The notes under the pieces: generated by a model
Databases searched by the model: none
What the model was told of the DNA's origin: nothing
Seen by the model: the letters and a program-made list of their open reading frames with translations, nothing else
Position numbers and translations under genes: made by a program
Part shown: piece by piece, positions 34,353 to 42,755 of the stretch
How positions within the stretch are numbered: position 1 is the stretch's first letter
How the letters are laid out: each line of letters begins with the position of its first letter
NCBI RefSeq assembly: GCF_006385175.1
Contig: NZ_VFIY01000014.1
Span: 124,001 to 188,000, forward strand
From: Emcibacter nanhaiensis
GTDB lineage: Bacteria; Pseudomonadota; Alphaproteobacteria; Sphingomonadales; Emcibacteraceae
Length of the DNA: 64,000 nt
Direction of reading: 5' to 3'

Positions 34353-37013
34353 CTACTGCAGGCTCTTGGATACAATCTCATAAACATCCGGGGACAGGTC
34401 CTTGAAGGAGAGGATCCGCATCAGGACCTTTTTCATCAATTGCTGCCGGTCCGCATCATACATTTTCCAGCGTGTCAGCGGCCGCACCAGCCCGGCTGAA
34501 ATCTGCGGGTTGATGGGGTCCAGCTCCTCCAGGATATCGCCAAGGAAATTATATCCGCTGCCGGATTTGTCATGGAAATTGACCGGGTTCAGGGCGCAGA
34601 AGGCGCTGACCAGGGAGCGCACCCGGTTCGGGGTGCGGATGTCGAAATCCGGATGGCGGCGCAGGTGCCTGACCACATCAAGGGTATCGGCGCGCCGGCT
34701 CGTGGCCTGGACCGAGAACCATTTATCCAGCACCAGCGGCTCGTGCCGCCATTTGTCGTAGAAGGTTTGCAGGGCGCCGTCCCGGGCGGCACAGTCGCTG
34801 TTCACCAGAGTGGACAGGGCGGCGATTTCATTGGTCATATTGTCCGCATTCATGAACTGCTTGATGGCCAGCTTGCAGACCTCGTCGTCGCCGAGTTCCA
34901 TCAGATAGCCGAGCGCCATGTTGCGCAGGCGGCGATTGCCGACCGCTTCGGGGGTGAATTCGTAAGCCCCCCTGTCCTCACACAGGCTATAGAGGGCGCG
35001 GAAGTCATTTTCCAGGGCATGGGCCAACTGGCCGCGGACAAATTCCCGGGCGGCATGAATGCCGTCCACATCCACCGGCGTGCGCATCTGGCCAAGCACC
35101 GCTTCCGACGGCAGCGACAGGATCTCCGCCTTGAAGGCATTGTCCAGTGTGTCATCGTCCAGCACCTTGCCGATGGCATTGATGAACTTGGGATCCAGCT
35201 CCATGGCCCGTTGCGCCGCCAGATCATCCACCAGTCCGAGGATGATATTGGCCGACAGGGTCTGGGCCGCTTCCCAGCGGTTGAAGCTGTCGCTGTCATG
35301 GGCCAGCAGAAACAGGAACTGATCCTCGTTCAGCCCGGTGCTCAGCTTCACCGGGGCGGAAAAACCGCGCAGCACGGAGGGGACCGGCTGTTCGGCGACA
35401 TTAACGAAGCGGAAGGTCTGGCTTGCCTCTTTGAGGTCCAGCACCCGGGTGCCGTCCACATCGTGGGGCGCATTCTCCCCTTCCAGCTGCAACGGCAGGT
35501 CGGCGCCGTCCGGACCCACCAGCCCCACCGCCACGGGGATATGCATCGGCTTTTTGCCGGTCTGGCCCGGCGTATCCGGCACTGTCTGGCTCAGGGTCAG
35601 TTCGAACAGCTCGTTTTCCGCATCATAGCGGCTTTCCACCGTAACCTCCGGGGTGCCGGCCTGGCTGTACCACAGGCTGAACTGGCCGAGGTCGACGCCG
35701 GACGCATCCTGCATCGCCGACAAAAAGTCGTCACAGGTCACCGCCTGGCCGTCATGGCGCTCGAAATAGAGGTCAATGCCCTTGCGGTAGTTTTCCGGCC
35801 CCAGCAGGGTATGATACATGCGGATTACTTCCGCGCCCTTCTCGTAGACCGTCACCGTATAGAAGTTATTGATTTCAATATAATTATCGGGGCGCACCGG
35901 ATGGGCCATGGGGCCGCTGTCCTCGGCAAACTGATATTGCCGCAGCATGCGCACATCCTCGATCCTCTTGACCGCGCGAGAGCCCATATCAGCGGAAAAT
36001 TCCTGGTCCCGAAACACGGTCAGGCCTTCCTTGAGGCTAAGCTGAAACCAGTCGCGGCAAGTCACCCGGTTGCCGGTCCAGTTATGGAAATATTCATGGG
36101 CGACCACGGCCTCCACCGCCGCGAAGTCCGCATCGGTTGCGGTCTGCGGATTGGCCAGCACGCATTTGGTATTGAAGATATTGAGGCTTTTGTTTTCCAT
36201 CGCCCCCATATTGAAATGACTGACTGCCACGATATTGAAGATATCCAGGTCATATTCGAGGCCGTAAACATCCTCATCCCACTTCATGGATTTTTTCAGG
36301 CTGTCCATGGCATGGCGGCATTTATCCAGATCCTGGGGCGCGACAAACAGACGCAGGGTGACTTTCTCGCCCGATTTTGTGGTGTAATGGTCTTCCAGAT
36401 ATGCCAGGTCACCGGCCACCAGGGCAAACAGATAACAGGGTTTGGGGAACGGATCGTCCCAGACGACGAAATGCCGGCCTTCACCAAGCAGGCCGTGATC
36501 CACTTCATTGCCGTTGGACAGCAGCACCGGATATTTCTCCCGGTCCGCCTCGATCCGTACCCGGTAAGTGGCCATCACATCGGAGCGGTCGAGGAAATAG
36601 GTGATGCGCCGGAACCCCTCTGCCTCGCACTGGGTGCAATACATGCCTTTGGAAATATACAGCCCTTCCAGCGCTGTGTTGGCCGACGGGTCAATGTCGT
36701 TGCGGATGGTGAGCTCGAATTCTTCCGGCAGGCCGGTAATGGTCAGGGTTTCCTCGCCCACTTCATAATCATCCGCAGACAATTGTCCGCCGTCCAGTTC
36801 CACGGACAAAAGCTTCATGTGGCTGCCGTCCAGCACCAGGGGTGTATCCACCCCGCCCGATTGCCGCCGCATCTGCAGGCGCGAGGTGACATGGGTCACC
36901 CCTTCTTCCAGCTGAAACAAAAGGTCCACCCGGTCAATGGTATAATCGGGCGCCCGATAGTCCTTGAGATATTTGGTTTGCGGGCGGGCCACAGCCTGGG
37001 AAGCGTCTGCCAT
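34353..37013 (-). CDS. pepN: aminopeptidase N (M1 family, alpha/gamma type)
   Basis: An 886-aa zinc aminopeptidase removing N-terminal residues from peptides in the cytoplasm. It shows the substrate motif GAMENKSLNIFN and the zinc site HEYFHNWTGNRVTCRDWFQL followed by SLKEGLT, i.e. HExxH with the third ligand Glu 18 residues on, near residue 305. The length and the DUF3458-type C-terminal region fit proteobacterial PepN. It has no signal peptide. The gene stands alone; a 122-bp gap separates it from the sigma-54 activator gene upstream, and it ends 14 bp from the amidohydrolase. Confidence 0.96.
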   Translation of the reverse strand: MADASQAVARPQTKYLKDYRAPDYTIDRVDLLFQLEEGVTHVTSRLQMRRQSGGVDTPLVLDGSHMKLLSVELDGGQLSADDYEVGEETLTITGLPEEFELTIRNDIDPSANTALEGLYISKGMYCTQCEAEGFRRITYFLDRSDVMATYRVRIEADREKYPVLLSNGNEVDHGLLGEGRHFVVWDDPFPKPCYLFALVAGDLAYLEDHYTTKSGEKVTLRLFVAPQDLDKCRHAMDSLKKSMKWDEDVYGLEYDLDIFNIVAVSHFNMGAMENKSLNIFNTKCVLANPQTATDADFAAVEAVVAHEYFHNWTGNRVTCRDWFQLSLKEGLTVFRDQEFSADMGSRAVKRIEDVRMLRQYQFAEDSGPMAHPVRPDNYIEINNFYTVTVYEKGAEVIRMYHTLLGPENYRKGIDLYFERHDGQAVTCDDFLSAMQDASGVDLGQFSLWYSQAGTPEVTVESRYDAENELFELTLSQTVPDTPGQTGKKPMHIPVAVGLVGPDGADLPLQLEGENAPHDVDGTRVLDLKEASQTFRFVNVAEQPVPSVLRGFSAPVKLSTGLNEDQFLFLLAHDSDSFNRWEAAQTLSANIILGLVDDLAAQRAMELDPKFINAIGKVLDDDTLDNAFKAEILSLPSEAVLGQMRTPVDVDGIHAAREFVRGQLAHALENDFRALYSLCEDRGAYEFTPEAVGNRRLRNMALGYLMELGDDEVCKLAIKQFMNADNMTNEIAALSTLVNSDCAARDGALQTFYDKWRHEPLVLDKWFSVQATSRRADTLDVVRHLRRHPDFDIRTPNRVRSLVSAFCALNPVNFHDKSGSGYNFLGDILEELDPINPQISAGLVRPLTRWKMYDADRQQLMKKVLMRILSFKDLSPDVYEIVSKSLQ

Positions 37014-37135
37014 AATATGTCCTTATCTTGAATGAAATCCGGAACAGGTGCCGGGCGAACTGACAAGCATCATTATTACAGCTTTCCAGACCGATTTGTA
37101 AACGATTGCCTTGAAAAGCGTGACCGGCTGCCTCG

Positions 37136-38554
37136 TCAGCTCAGCAAGGGCCCTCTCCAGCTTTTCATCTTGCGATAGATTGTGGAAGGGTTGATCTCCA
37201 GATAGCCGGCGGCCTTGGTGATATTTCCATCACAGAGACGGATGGCTTCTTCAATAATCTCCCGCTCCTGCTCCTCCAGCGGCCGGATGGCCTTGGGCGA
37301 CATTTTCGGCAGAACCACCACATTGTCGCCGGTCTGGGCCACTTTTTCCACCACAGTGGCGGAAGGCGTTGTCACGTCGTAGCTGTTGAAAGGTGCGGGC
37401 AGCATTTCCAGGCTGACTTCCTCGCCATTATGCAGGACCACCACGTTGCGGATGATATTCTGCATCTGGCGCACATTCCCCGGCCAGGGGTGGTGCAAAA
37501 AGACTTTTTCCACCTCCGGCGAGAACCGCACGAAATGCTTTCCTTCCTCGCGGGTGAAGTTATCCAGCAGGGCATAGGCGATTTCCAGCTTGTCCCGGCC
37601 CCGTTCCCTAAGCGGCGGCATATGGATCGGCACCACGTTCAGGCGGTAGTACAGATCCTCCCTGAACAATCCCGTTTCGACCATTTTGAGCGGGTCGCGG
37701 TTGGTGGCGCAGACAAAACGAATATCGACTTTATGGGTCGTGGTGCTGCCGACCTTCTGGAAGGTGCCGGACTGGATAAAGCGCAACAGCTTGGCCTGCA
37801 GGTCCATATCCATCTCGCCAATCTCATCCAGGAACAAAGTCCCGCCATCCGCCTTGTGCGCCGCCCCCTCCCGATTATCGATGGCACCGGTAAAGGCGCC
37901 CTTGACATGGCCGAAGATCTCGCTTTCCATCAGATCCTTGGGGATGGCTCCACAGTTCAGCACCACAAATTCCTGATTCCGGCGCGGGCTCAGTTCGTGG
38001 ATCGCGTGGGCGGCAAGTTCCTTGCCGGTACCGCTTTCCCCGGTAATAAAGACTGTGGCCTTGCTGGACGCCACATTCTCAATGGTTCTGTAGACCGACT
38101 GCATGGCCAGGGAACTGCCCAGCATGTTACAGAATTCCTTGCGGTCCTCAAACTGGCTCTGATAGCTGTAGACGACCTTTTTCAGCCGGACCCGTTCCAG
38201 GGCATTGCGCACGGTAAAGACCAGGCGGCTCTTGTCGAACGGCTTGAGCAGGAATTCAAAGGCGCCCAGGCGCATGGCATCCACCGCCCGCGAGATGGAG
38301 CCGTGGGCAGTAATCACAACAACACTGGTTTCAATTTTTTTATCGGAGATATGCTCGAGGATCTGCATCCCGTCCATGTCCGGCAGCTGCATATCAAGCA
38401 GAATGACTTCGGGACGTCCCTCCTCCAGATAGTCAAAGGCCTCCCCGCCAGTCGCCACATGGACCAGCTCAAGCTTTTCATCGCTCAGGTATTCTTTGTA
38501 GATCGAGGCCAGCGGAAGCGTATCTTCAACAAGCAATATGGTTGGATTAGCCAA
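37136..38554 (-). CDS. LuxO/NtrC-type sigma-54 response regulator
   Basis: A 472-aa activator. The receiver domain has LLVEDT and phospho-acceptor Asp54 (VILLDMQLPDMDG). The AAA+ domain has GESGTGKE, the GAFTGA loop (GHVKGAFTGAIDN) and GGTLFLDEIGEM. The C-terminal Fis-type helix-turn-helix is CDGNITKAAGYLEINPSTIY. The receiver resembles LuxO more than NtrC (VEDT at the start, ITAHGSISRAVDAMRLGAFE). No histidine kinase or phosphotransfer gene is adjacent, so its signal is unknown. CpdR, another response regulator, is encoded 88 bp upstream on the same strand. Confidence 0.9.
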   Translation of the reverse strand: MANPTILLVEDTLPLASIYKEYLSDEKLELVHVATGGEAFDYLEEGRPEVILLDMQLPDMDGMQILEHISDKKIETSVVVITAHGSISRAVDAMRLGAFEFLLKPFDKSRLVFTVRNALERVRLKKVVYSYQSQFEDRKEFCNMLGSSLAMQSVYRTIENVASSKATVFITGESGTGKELAAHAIHELSPRRNQEFVVLNCGAIPKDLMESEIFGHVKGAFTGAIDNREGAAHKADGGTLFLDEIGEMDMDLQAKLLRFIQSGTFQKVGSTTTHKVDIRFVCATNRDPLKMVETGLFREDLYYRLNVVPIHMPPLRERGRDKLEIAYALLDNFTREEGKHFVRFSPEVEKVFLHHPWPGNVRQMQNIIRNVVVLHNGEEVSLEMLPAPFNSYDVTTPSATVVEKVAQTGDNVVVLPKMSPKAIRPLEEQEREIIEEAIRLCDGNITKAAGYLEINPSTIYRKMKSWRGPLLS

Positions 38555-38642
38555 GGCGCACCCTGTTATGCTGCAATGCCCGTCGTGCGGGACATTTTAG
38601 TATTTGAATATTACTTTAAAATACTAATCCGCCGAATAGAGA

Positions 38643-39002
38643 TCAAGCGACAAATAGGCGGTCGACTTCATCCACCAGGTCCTTCAGGTGGAATGGCTTC
38701 TGCAGAACCTTGGAATTCGTCGGACGATCGCGTGTTTTATCCATCGCAACAGCGGCAAAGCCGGTGATGAACATGACCTGCAGCTCAGGCTGCATCTTGG
38801 TGGCCCGGCGGGCAAGTTCAATGCCGTCCATGCCCGGCATCACAATATCGGTCAGCAGCAGATCAAACCCTCCACCAGCCAAAAGCGGCAGGGCATCGGT
38901 CCCCTGAGCCACGGAAATGACTTTATAGCCGGCCTTTTCCAACGAGCGCGCCAGGAAAGTGCGCATGGTTTCATCATCTTCAGCCAAAAGAATTCGCGTC
39001 AC
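38643..39002 (-). CDS. cpdR: single-domain response regulator CpdR
   Basis: A 119-aa stand-alone receiver almost colinear with Caulobacter CpdR: RILLAEDDETMRTFLARSLE, phospho-acceptor Asp52 in LLLTDIVMPGMDGIELARRA, then QVMFITGFAAVA and Lys102 in KPFHLKDLVDEV. Unphosphorylated CpdR directs ClpXP to degrade cell-cycle proteins; phosphorylation comes from the CckA-ChpT relay. This is a strong alphaproteobacterial marker. The gene is monocistronic, as is usual. Its ATG sits at the far end of a short AT-rich gap upstream of the formylglutamate gene. Confidence 0.93.
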   Translation of the reverse strand: MTRILLAEDDETMRTFLARSLEKAGYKVISVAQGTDALPLLAGGGFDLLLTDIVMPGMDGIELARRATKMQPELQVMFITGFAAVAMDKTRDRPTNSKVLQKPFHLKDLVDEVDRLFVA

Positions 39003-39193
39003 TGAGTATACCCTTAATCTCTACCTGTCCGGCGCCCAATCATGAGGCCCGGAATAACCATGGAAATAAATATAGTCATAAATTATCTTTGAAATCTTAA
39101 TTTTTCCACAAATTATTTGGACCATTCATTCGCTTTTGTTTATCTTTGATCATCTTGCGAAAGATATTTTCAGGGCGGAACCTGTTTACCCCG

Positions 39194-40072
39194 ATGGAAA
39201 CATATTCGATCATCTCACCGGACACTCCCTCCAACGGCATCGTTTACAACAGCCCGCACAGCGGTCGTTACCTGCCTGTGGAGTTTCTCAACCAATATGA
39301 GGGACAGCCGATCAGGCTGCACCAGTCCGGCGACAGCCGGATGGATGATGTGATCGGCGGCATTACCAGCGCAGGCTCCTGTCTGTTTAAAAATCACTAT
39401 GGCAGGATTTATGTGGATACCAACCGCGACGTCCGGGAAATCGACCCTGCGTGCCTGAAGGACTCGCCCCGCGGCCTGCAATTCATCCGAAGTGAAAAAG
39501 TCATGCGCGGCTTTGGCGTTATTCCTATGAAAACCTTCGACGGCAAGGATATTTATCCGGAACCGGGCCTGACCCATGACGCCGCCCGGGCAAGGCTTGA
39601 GGAGGTTTATTACCCGGTTCACGAAGCTCTTGCCGCACTGCTTGAACAGGCCCGGGACAGGTTTGGCTATTATCTTCTGGTGGATTGTCATTCCATGCCG
39701 TCCTACCGTTTTATGAATTCCCGCCTGCCGTCCAACAGACAGGCGGATGTGGTCATTGGCAATAATTATGATAAAAGCTGTTCCAGGAAGATTTCCCGCT
39801 ATGTGGCGCAGCATTTTGAAGAGGACGGCCTGTCAGTCCGCTTCAACGCGCCCTATGCCGGTGGCTATAATACCGTGCATTACGGTGTCCCTGACCGGAA
39901 ACGGCATGCCATCCAAATCGAACTTAACAGAAACCTTTACCTCAACGAGGAAGACCTGTCGCTGAATGGAAACTTCGAAAACCTTCGGGATTCCATCACC
40001 AAACTGGCGGATAAACTGAACAGGGAAATCCAGTCCCTGCTCGGCATCTATACTGCTAACAGTGAAAAATAA
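39194..40072 (+). CDS. N-formylglutamate amidohydrolase family protein
   Basis: A 292-aa zinc hydrolase of the FGase family, which releases formate from N-formylglutamate (histidine degradation). It shows the N-terminal VYNSPHSGRYLP, RMDDVIGG, YVDTNRDVREIDPACL, the metal motif LLVDCHSMPSYRF and NAPYAGGYNTVHYGVP near the C-terminus, with the Glu of AIQIELNRNLYLNE. The ATG at 39194 precedes the conserved fold; a TTG at 39146 would add 16 residues without support. No hut genes are near, so the physiological substrate may differ. It converges with a minus-strand sRNA whose terminator lies just past its stop. Confidence 0.87.
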   Translation: METYSIISPDTPSNGIVYNSPHSGRYLPVEFLNQYEGQPIRLHQSGDSRMDDVIGGITSAGSCLFKNHYGRIYVDTNRDVREIDPACLKDSPRGLQFIRSEKVMRGFGVIPMKTFDGKDIYPEPGLTHDAARARLEEVYYPVHEALAALLEQARDRFGYYLLVDCHSMPSYRFMNSRLPSNRQADVVIGNNYDKSCSRKISRYVAQHFEEDGLSVRFNAPYAGGYNTVHYGVPDRKRHAIQIELNRNLYLNEEDLSLNGNFENLRDSITKLADKLNREIQSLLGIYTANSEK

Positions 40073-40164
40073 AAAAGGGCCACCGTTTTTCAGATGGCCC
40101 AAGTTTAGGGAGGAAACGCCCACGTAGGGCTCAAGCGTGTATTCCTACACCAAGAACAACGCTC
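40071..40164 (-). ncRNA. mmgR: suhB/MmgR-type (alpha-r8) small RNA
   Basis: On the minus strand a structured stretch of about 94 nt ends in a strong Rho-independent terminator: GGGCCA and TGGCCC pair around a 12-nt loop, followed by TTTTTT. Just before the terminator lies TTTCCTCCCTAAACTT, the single-stranded UUUCCUCCCU box I associate with the alphaproteobacterial suhB/MmgR family (RF00519). Upstream, GTGTA-GGAA-TACAC and GCCC-TACGT-GGGC form two small hairpins. The 5' end near 40164 is inferred from the TAAATATAGT promoter element. MmgR-type RNAs are Hfq-bound regulators, in Sinorhizobium limiting polyhydroxybutyrate granules. The exact ends need mapping. Confidence 0.75.
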
Positions 40165-40167
40165 ATA

Positions 40168-40199
40168 ACTATATTTAGTAACTCTCCCTCTAAAATCAA
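40168..40199 (-). promoter_or_regulatory. promoter of the alpha-r8-type sRNA
   Basis: On the minus strand TTGATT (40194-40199) lies 16 bp before TAAATA (40172-40177), which runs into TATAGT (40168-40173). Transcription would start near 40164, right where the structured RNA begins. Confidence 0.5.
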
Positions 40200-40510
40200 G
40201 GGGAAAAAAGTTATTGTTTTCCAATAACTTAACCAAAACATAAATGCCACACTGTGTTTTTTTTGCAACACTCGCAAAATTTTGGAAAACCCTTGATTTT
40301 CAACAGGATAAATCTTTACCGCGATATCCGCAGACCAAAATACCACAATCCCTCTCTGCAGAAATGTCACGGTGTTTTCTCCTCCTGCGAAACAATCCGG
40401 ACAATTTTATATTTTTCTTGCAGGGTGATTCGTTTTGCGACATTGTTTGGGGCATCAAATTCCGGCCCGGCGGATGATCAGATTTTCAGGGAAAGAGACT
40501 GAATAGCGGC
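40200..40510. other. intergenic region with no gene seen
   Basis: This AT-rich stretch lies between the sRNA promoter and the membrane-protein gene. Short open frames exist on both strands but have no ribosome site or protein-like composition. TAACTT/AAGTTA repeats around 40205-40230 (AAGTTATTGTTTTCCAATAACTT) form an imperfect inverted repeat of unknown meaning. Confidence 0.4.
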
Positions 40511-41329
40511 ATGATAAACTTTAACGACCCGTTTGTGATGCTTGGCCTGCTTCCCCTTGTGCTGACGATCGTTTCCATGGCGCTGACCAGGGTCTATATC
40601 GGGGAAGGACTGGGGAACACCCTTGCCAGCGCCTCCCTGGTTGTTTCCTTCCTGCTGGTGATGCTGATCCATTTCGGCTGGCCTGACATCCCCGCGACCG
40701 ATCAGCAGGCAAAATTATTTTACCTGTGTCTTTTTGCGCTGCTTTATGGCGTTTTGCTGGACCGGTTCCCGTCCCTTGACAAGACCAGCACCTTTTTCAA
40801 GTCAGTTGTGCCGGTCGCCGGTGTGTTCTGGACTTTCGCCCCGTCCGGCCCTTTCACGTTCAGCGAGGCGGAATACCGGGGACTGGCACTGATCACCGTG
40901 CTGGCGCTCGGCCACTTTCTGAAGCTGGAGCAGGACTGGCAGGACGGGATTGATATTACCTGGTCGCTTCTGCTGATTGCTGTCGGGGGCATGATTATCG
41001 CCTGGATGACAACGGCGGATCCGGTCGCGACACATATTCTGCTGGCATTTGTCTCGGCGCTGGCCGGTTATATGATCCTGAATTTGCCCAAGAAACGATT
41101 TCCGCTGGGGGCGGCGGGGCTGTTTCCGTCGTTCCTGATAATTCTCAGCAGCCTCCTCAACATCATCATGAAACAACCGGGGCTGTCGCCGGCCATCTTC
41201 CTGCTTTCGCTCATATTCCTTGCGGACGGCATAGGCGGCTTGCTGCCCCTGCAGCTGTCACCACAAGGGAAGAGGCTTGCCACCATGGCGGGCTTGTTCA
41301 CCCTGTCGCTGGCAGCAGCTTATCTTTAG
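40511..41329 (+). CDS. polytopic membrane protein of unknown function
   Basis: A 272-aa protein made of about eight to nine hydrophobic helices, for example VMLGLLPLVLTIVSMALTRV, LASASLVVSFLLVMLIHFGW, GLALITVLALGHFLKL and MAGLFTLSLAAAYL at the very end. Loops are short, and no catalytic or transport motif stands out. It is an inner-membrane protein with no recognised family. It stands alone: no neighbour on the same strand within 400 bp upstream, and the TPR gene downstream converges, with its stop 3 bp away. Confidence 0.75.
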   Translation: MINFNDPFVMLGLLPLVLTIVSMALTRVYIGEGLGNTLASASLVVSFLLVMLIHFGWPDIPATDQQAKLFYLCLFALLYGVLLDRFPSLDKTSTFFKSVVPVAGVFWTFAPSGPFTFSEAEYRGLALITVLALGHFLKLEQDWQDGIDITWSLLLIAVGGMIIAWMTTADPVATHILLAFVSALAGYMILNLPKKRFPLGAAGLFPSFLIILSSLLNIIMKQPGLSPAIFLLSLIFLADGIGGLLPLQLSPQGKRLATMAGLFTLSLAAAYL

Positions 41330-41332
41330 ACA

Positions 41333-41686
41333 TTACAGGCCGTTGTTAAGAAGCGCCTGCTTAAGATGGAATTCGATGCCTGAATGAACTCCTTCACGTT
41401 CGAGGAGATCGAGGCCGTCCCGCCATTCCTGCTGTGCTTTTATCTTGTCGTTGAGACGCATATAGATGCTGCCGAGCCGGTAGTGGATGTAACTTTTTTC
41501 ATTTACGTTTGTGGCGTAGGACTTTGCCTGATTATAGAGATCCGCCGCCTCGCCATAATTTTCCAGTAATAGTTGTCGGTCCGCCGCCTGGACATTTTCA
41601 GTATATTTCTCGCTCCCCTGGACCTGCCCCGCAGAAAAAAGGGAAAAAACCAACAACAATAACAATGTGAAAGATTTGCTTTTCAT
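41333..41686 (-). CDS. small exported TPR protein
   Basis: A 117-aa protein with a signal peptide (SFTLLLLLVFSLFSAGQVQG) and two TPR-like motifs (LLENYGEAADLYNQAKSYAT; SYIHYRLGSIYMRLNDKIKA). It is probably a periplasmic adaptor. The ATG at 41686 has a GGGGCGGGA stretch just upstream and starts right before the signal peptide; the open frame extends to 41767 but that part is not signal-like. The partner is unknown. Confidence 0.78.
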   Translation of the reverse strand: MKSKSFTLLLLLVFSLFSAGQVQGSEKYTENVQAADRQLLLENYGEAADLYNQAKSYATNVNEKSYIHYRLGSIYMRLNDKIKAQQEWRDGLDLLEREGVHSGIEFHLKQALLNNGL

Positions 41687-41890
41687 ATCCCGCCCCAATC
41701 TTTTTTTTAAGATTTGCCCCAATACGGAAACTTCCGTTGATCTCCAATATACAAAGAAATAAGGCAATATTAAGCCGATGACAATCCCATTGTTAACTCT
41801 TCCCCCCTGAAAAACAACGGTGAATCATAATAGTAAACCATGAGGTCTCTGCATGAGCGCAGAATTAAGAATTCGGGAAATGCAAAATGA

Positions 41891-42661
41891 TCAGGTAATT
41901 CCGAAACGTTGCAACACTTCCGCCAGGTCATTACCGAAATGTTCGCCGCGCCGGATAATCCCGACACTCATGGGCAGGGCTTTAAGATCCGGATGATCCA
42001 GTTCCATACTCGTTAAAATTGCGACAGCAACATTTTTTGTGGTCGGCATGGATTTGAGCGCGCAGGCCAGATCAATCCCTGACAAGCGCGGCATCACCGC
42101 CGTGGTAATGACCAGATCCGGGCGCGTTTCGAGGATGATTTCAAAGGCATCCAGAGAGTCCAGAACCGTGGACACGCGATAGCCGCACTCCACCAGTTCG
42201 CGTTCAACCACGCGCGCTGCCGCCTTCTGTGGCAGAACCAGTGTAACGTCCTTGTCAGTCTTCTTCACATCGCTGACTTCAAAAGTGGAATGATGGGGCA
42301 GCGCCTGAATATCGGCAGCAACATCCTTGATCGGAGTGGAGGATCCGTCCAGAAGCCCCAGGATTTTATCGCTGAACTGCTGCAGGTCCCTGATGTTTTC
42401 CTCTTTGACCTCATCCATATGCCACAAGTAGTCGTCAAGGCGCTGGCAAATGGCCGACAGGCCGGGCAGCTTCACAGCCTTGACTTTGAGCCGCAGGTTG
42501 GAGGCATCCTGCGCCAGCATGGCCTTCGCCTTCTCCCCTTTGATTTCACCGCTCAGCACCTGCTGCAGGCGGACTTCGAGACTGCCGGCGACATCGCGGG
42601 CTTCGTCAAGTGCTTCGGATTCATAGAGATTTTCAAGTTCTGCTTCGGAAAGAATGCTCAT
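41891..42661 (-). CDS. degenerate HPt-like plus degenerate receiver protein (pseudo-phosphorelay)
   Basis: A 256-aa protein with two signalling folds that both lack their phosphorylation sites. Residues about 20-110 look like an HPt helical bundle: DASNLRLKVKAVKLPGLSAI followed by CQRLDDYL corresponds to the His-containing helix, but the His position is Ser54. Residues about 135-256 follow a receiver layout (VTLVLPQKAAARVVERELVE; PDLVITTAVMPRLSGIDLA), but the acidic pair is missing and the phospho-acceptor Asp is Thr187; the usual Lys-Pro is Arg-Arg. It may work as a scaffold or decoy in a phosphorelay. ATG 42661 is preferred to TTG 42691. Confidence 0.7.
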   Translation of the reverse strand: MSILSEAELENLYESEALDEARDVAGSLEVRLQQVLSGEIKGEKAKAMLAQDASNLRLKVKAVKLPGLSAICQRLDDYLWHMDEVKEENIRDLQQFSDKILGLLDGSSTPIKDVAADIQALPHHSTFEVSDVKKTDKDVTLVLPQKAAARVVERELVECGYRVSTVLDSLDAFEIILETRPDLVITTAVMPRLSGIDLACALKSMPTTKNVAVAILTSMELDHPDLKALPMSVGIIRRGEHFGNDLAEVLQRFGIT

Positions 42662-42755
42662 TGCGGCCCTATACTCAAATGATATTTTCAAAGTTTCTGA
42701 AACTATAGGGGGCAGAAATTAATAGTTGGCTAACAAAGCGGGAAACAGGGACTTT

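Noticed and set aside
34572-37031. 819-codon open frame opposite pepN
   Set aside because: PepN shows all active-site motifs on the other strand; the opposite frame has no start site or recognisable domain.
40131-40370. 79-codon frame on the minus strand over the alpha-r8-type sRNA
   Set aside because: It has no ribosome site, an odd composition, and its end lies inside a structured RNA with its own promoter and terminator.
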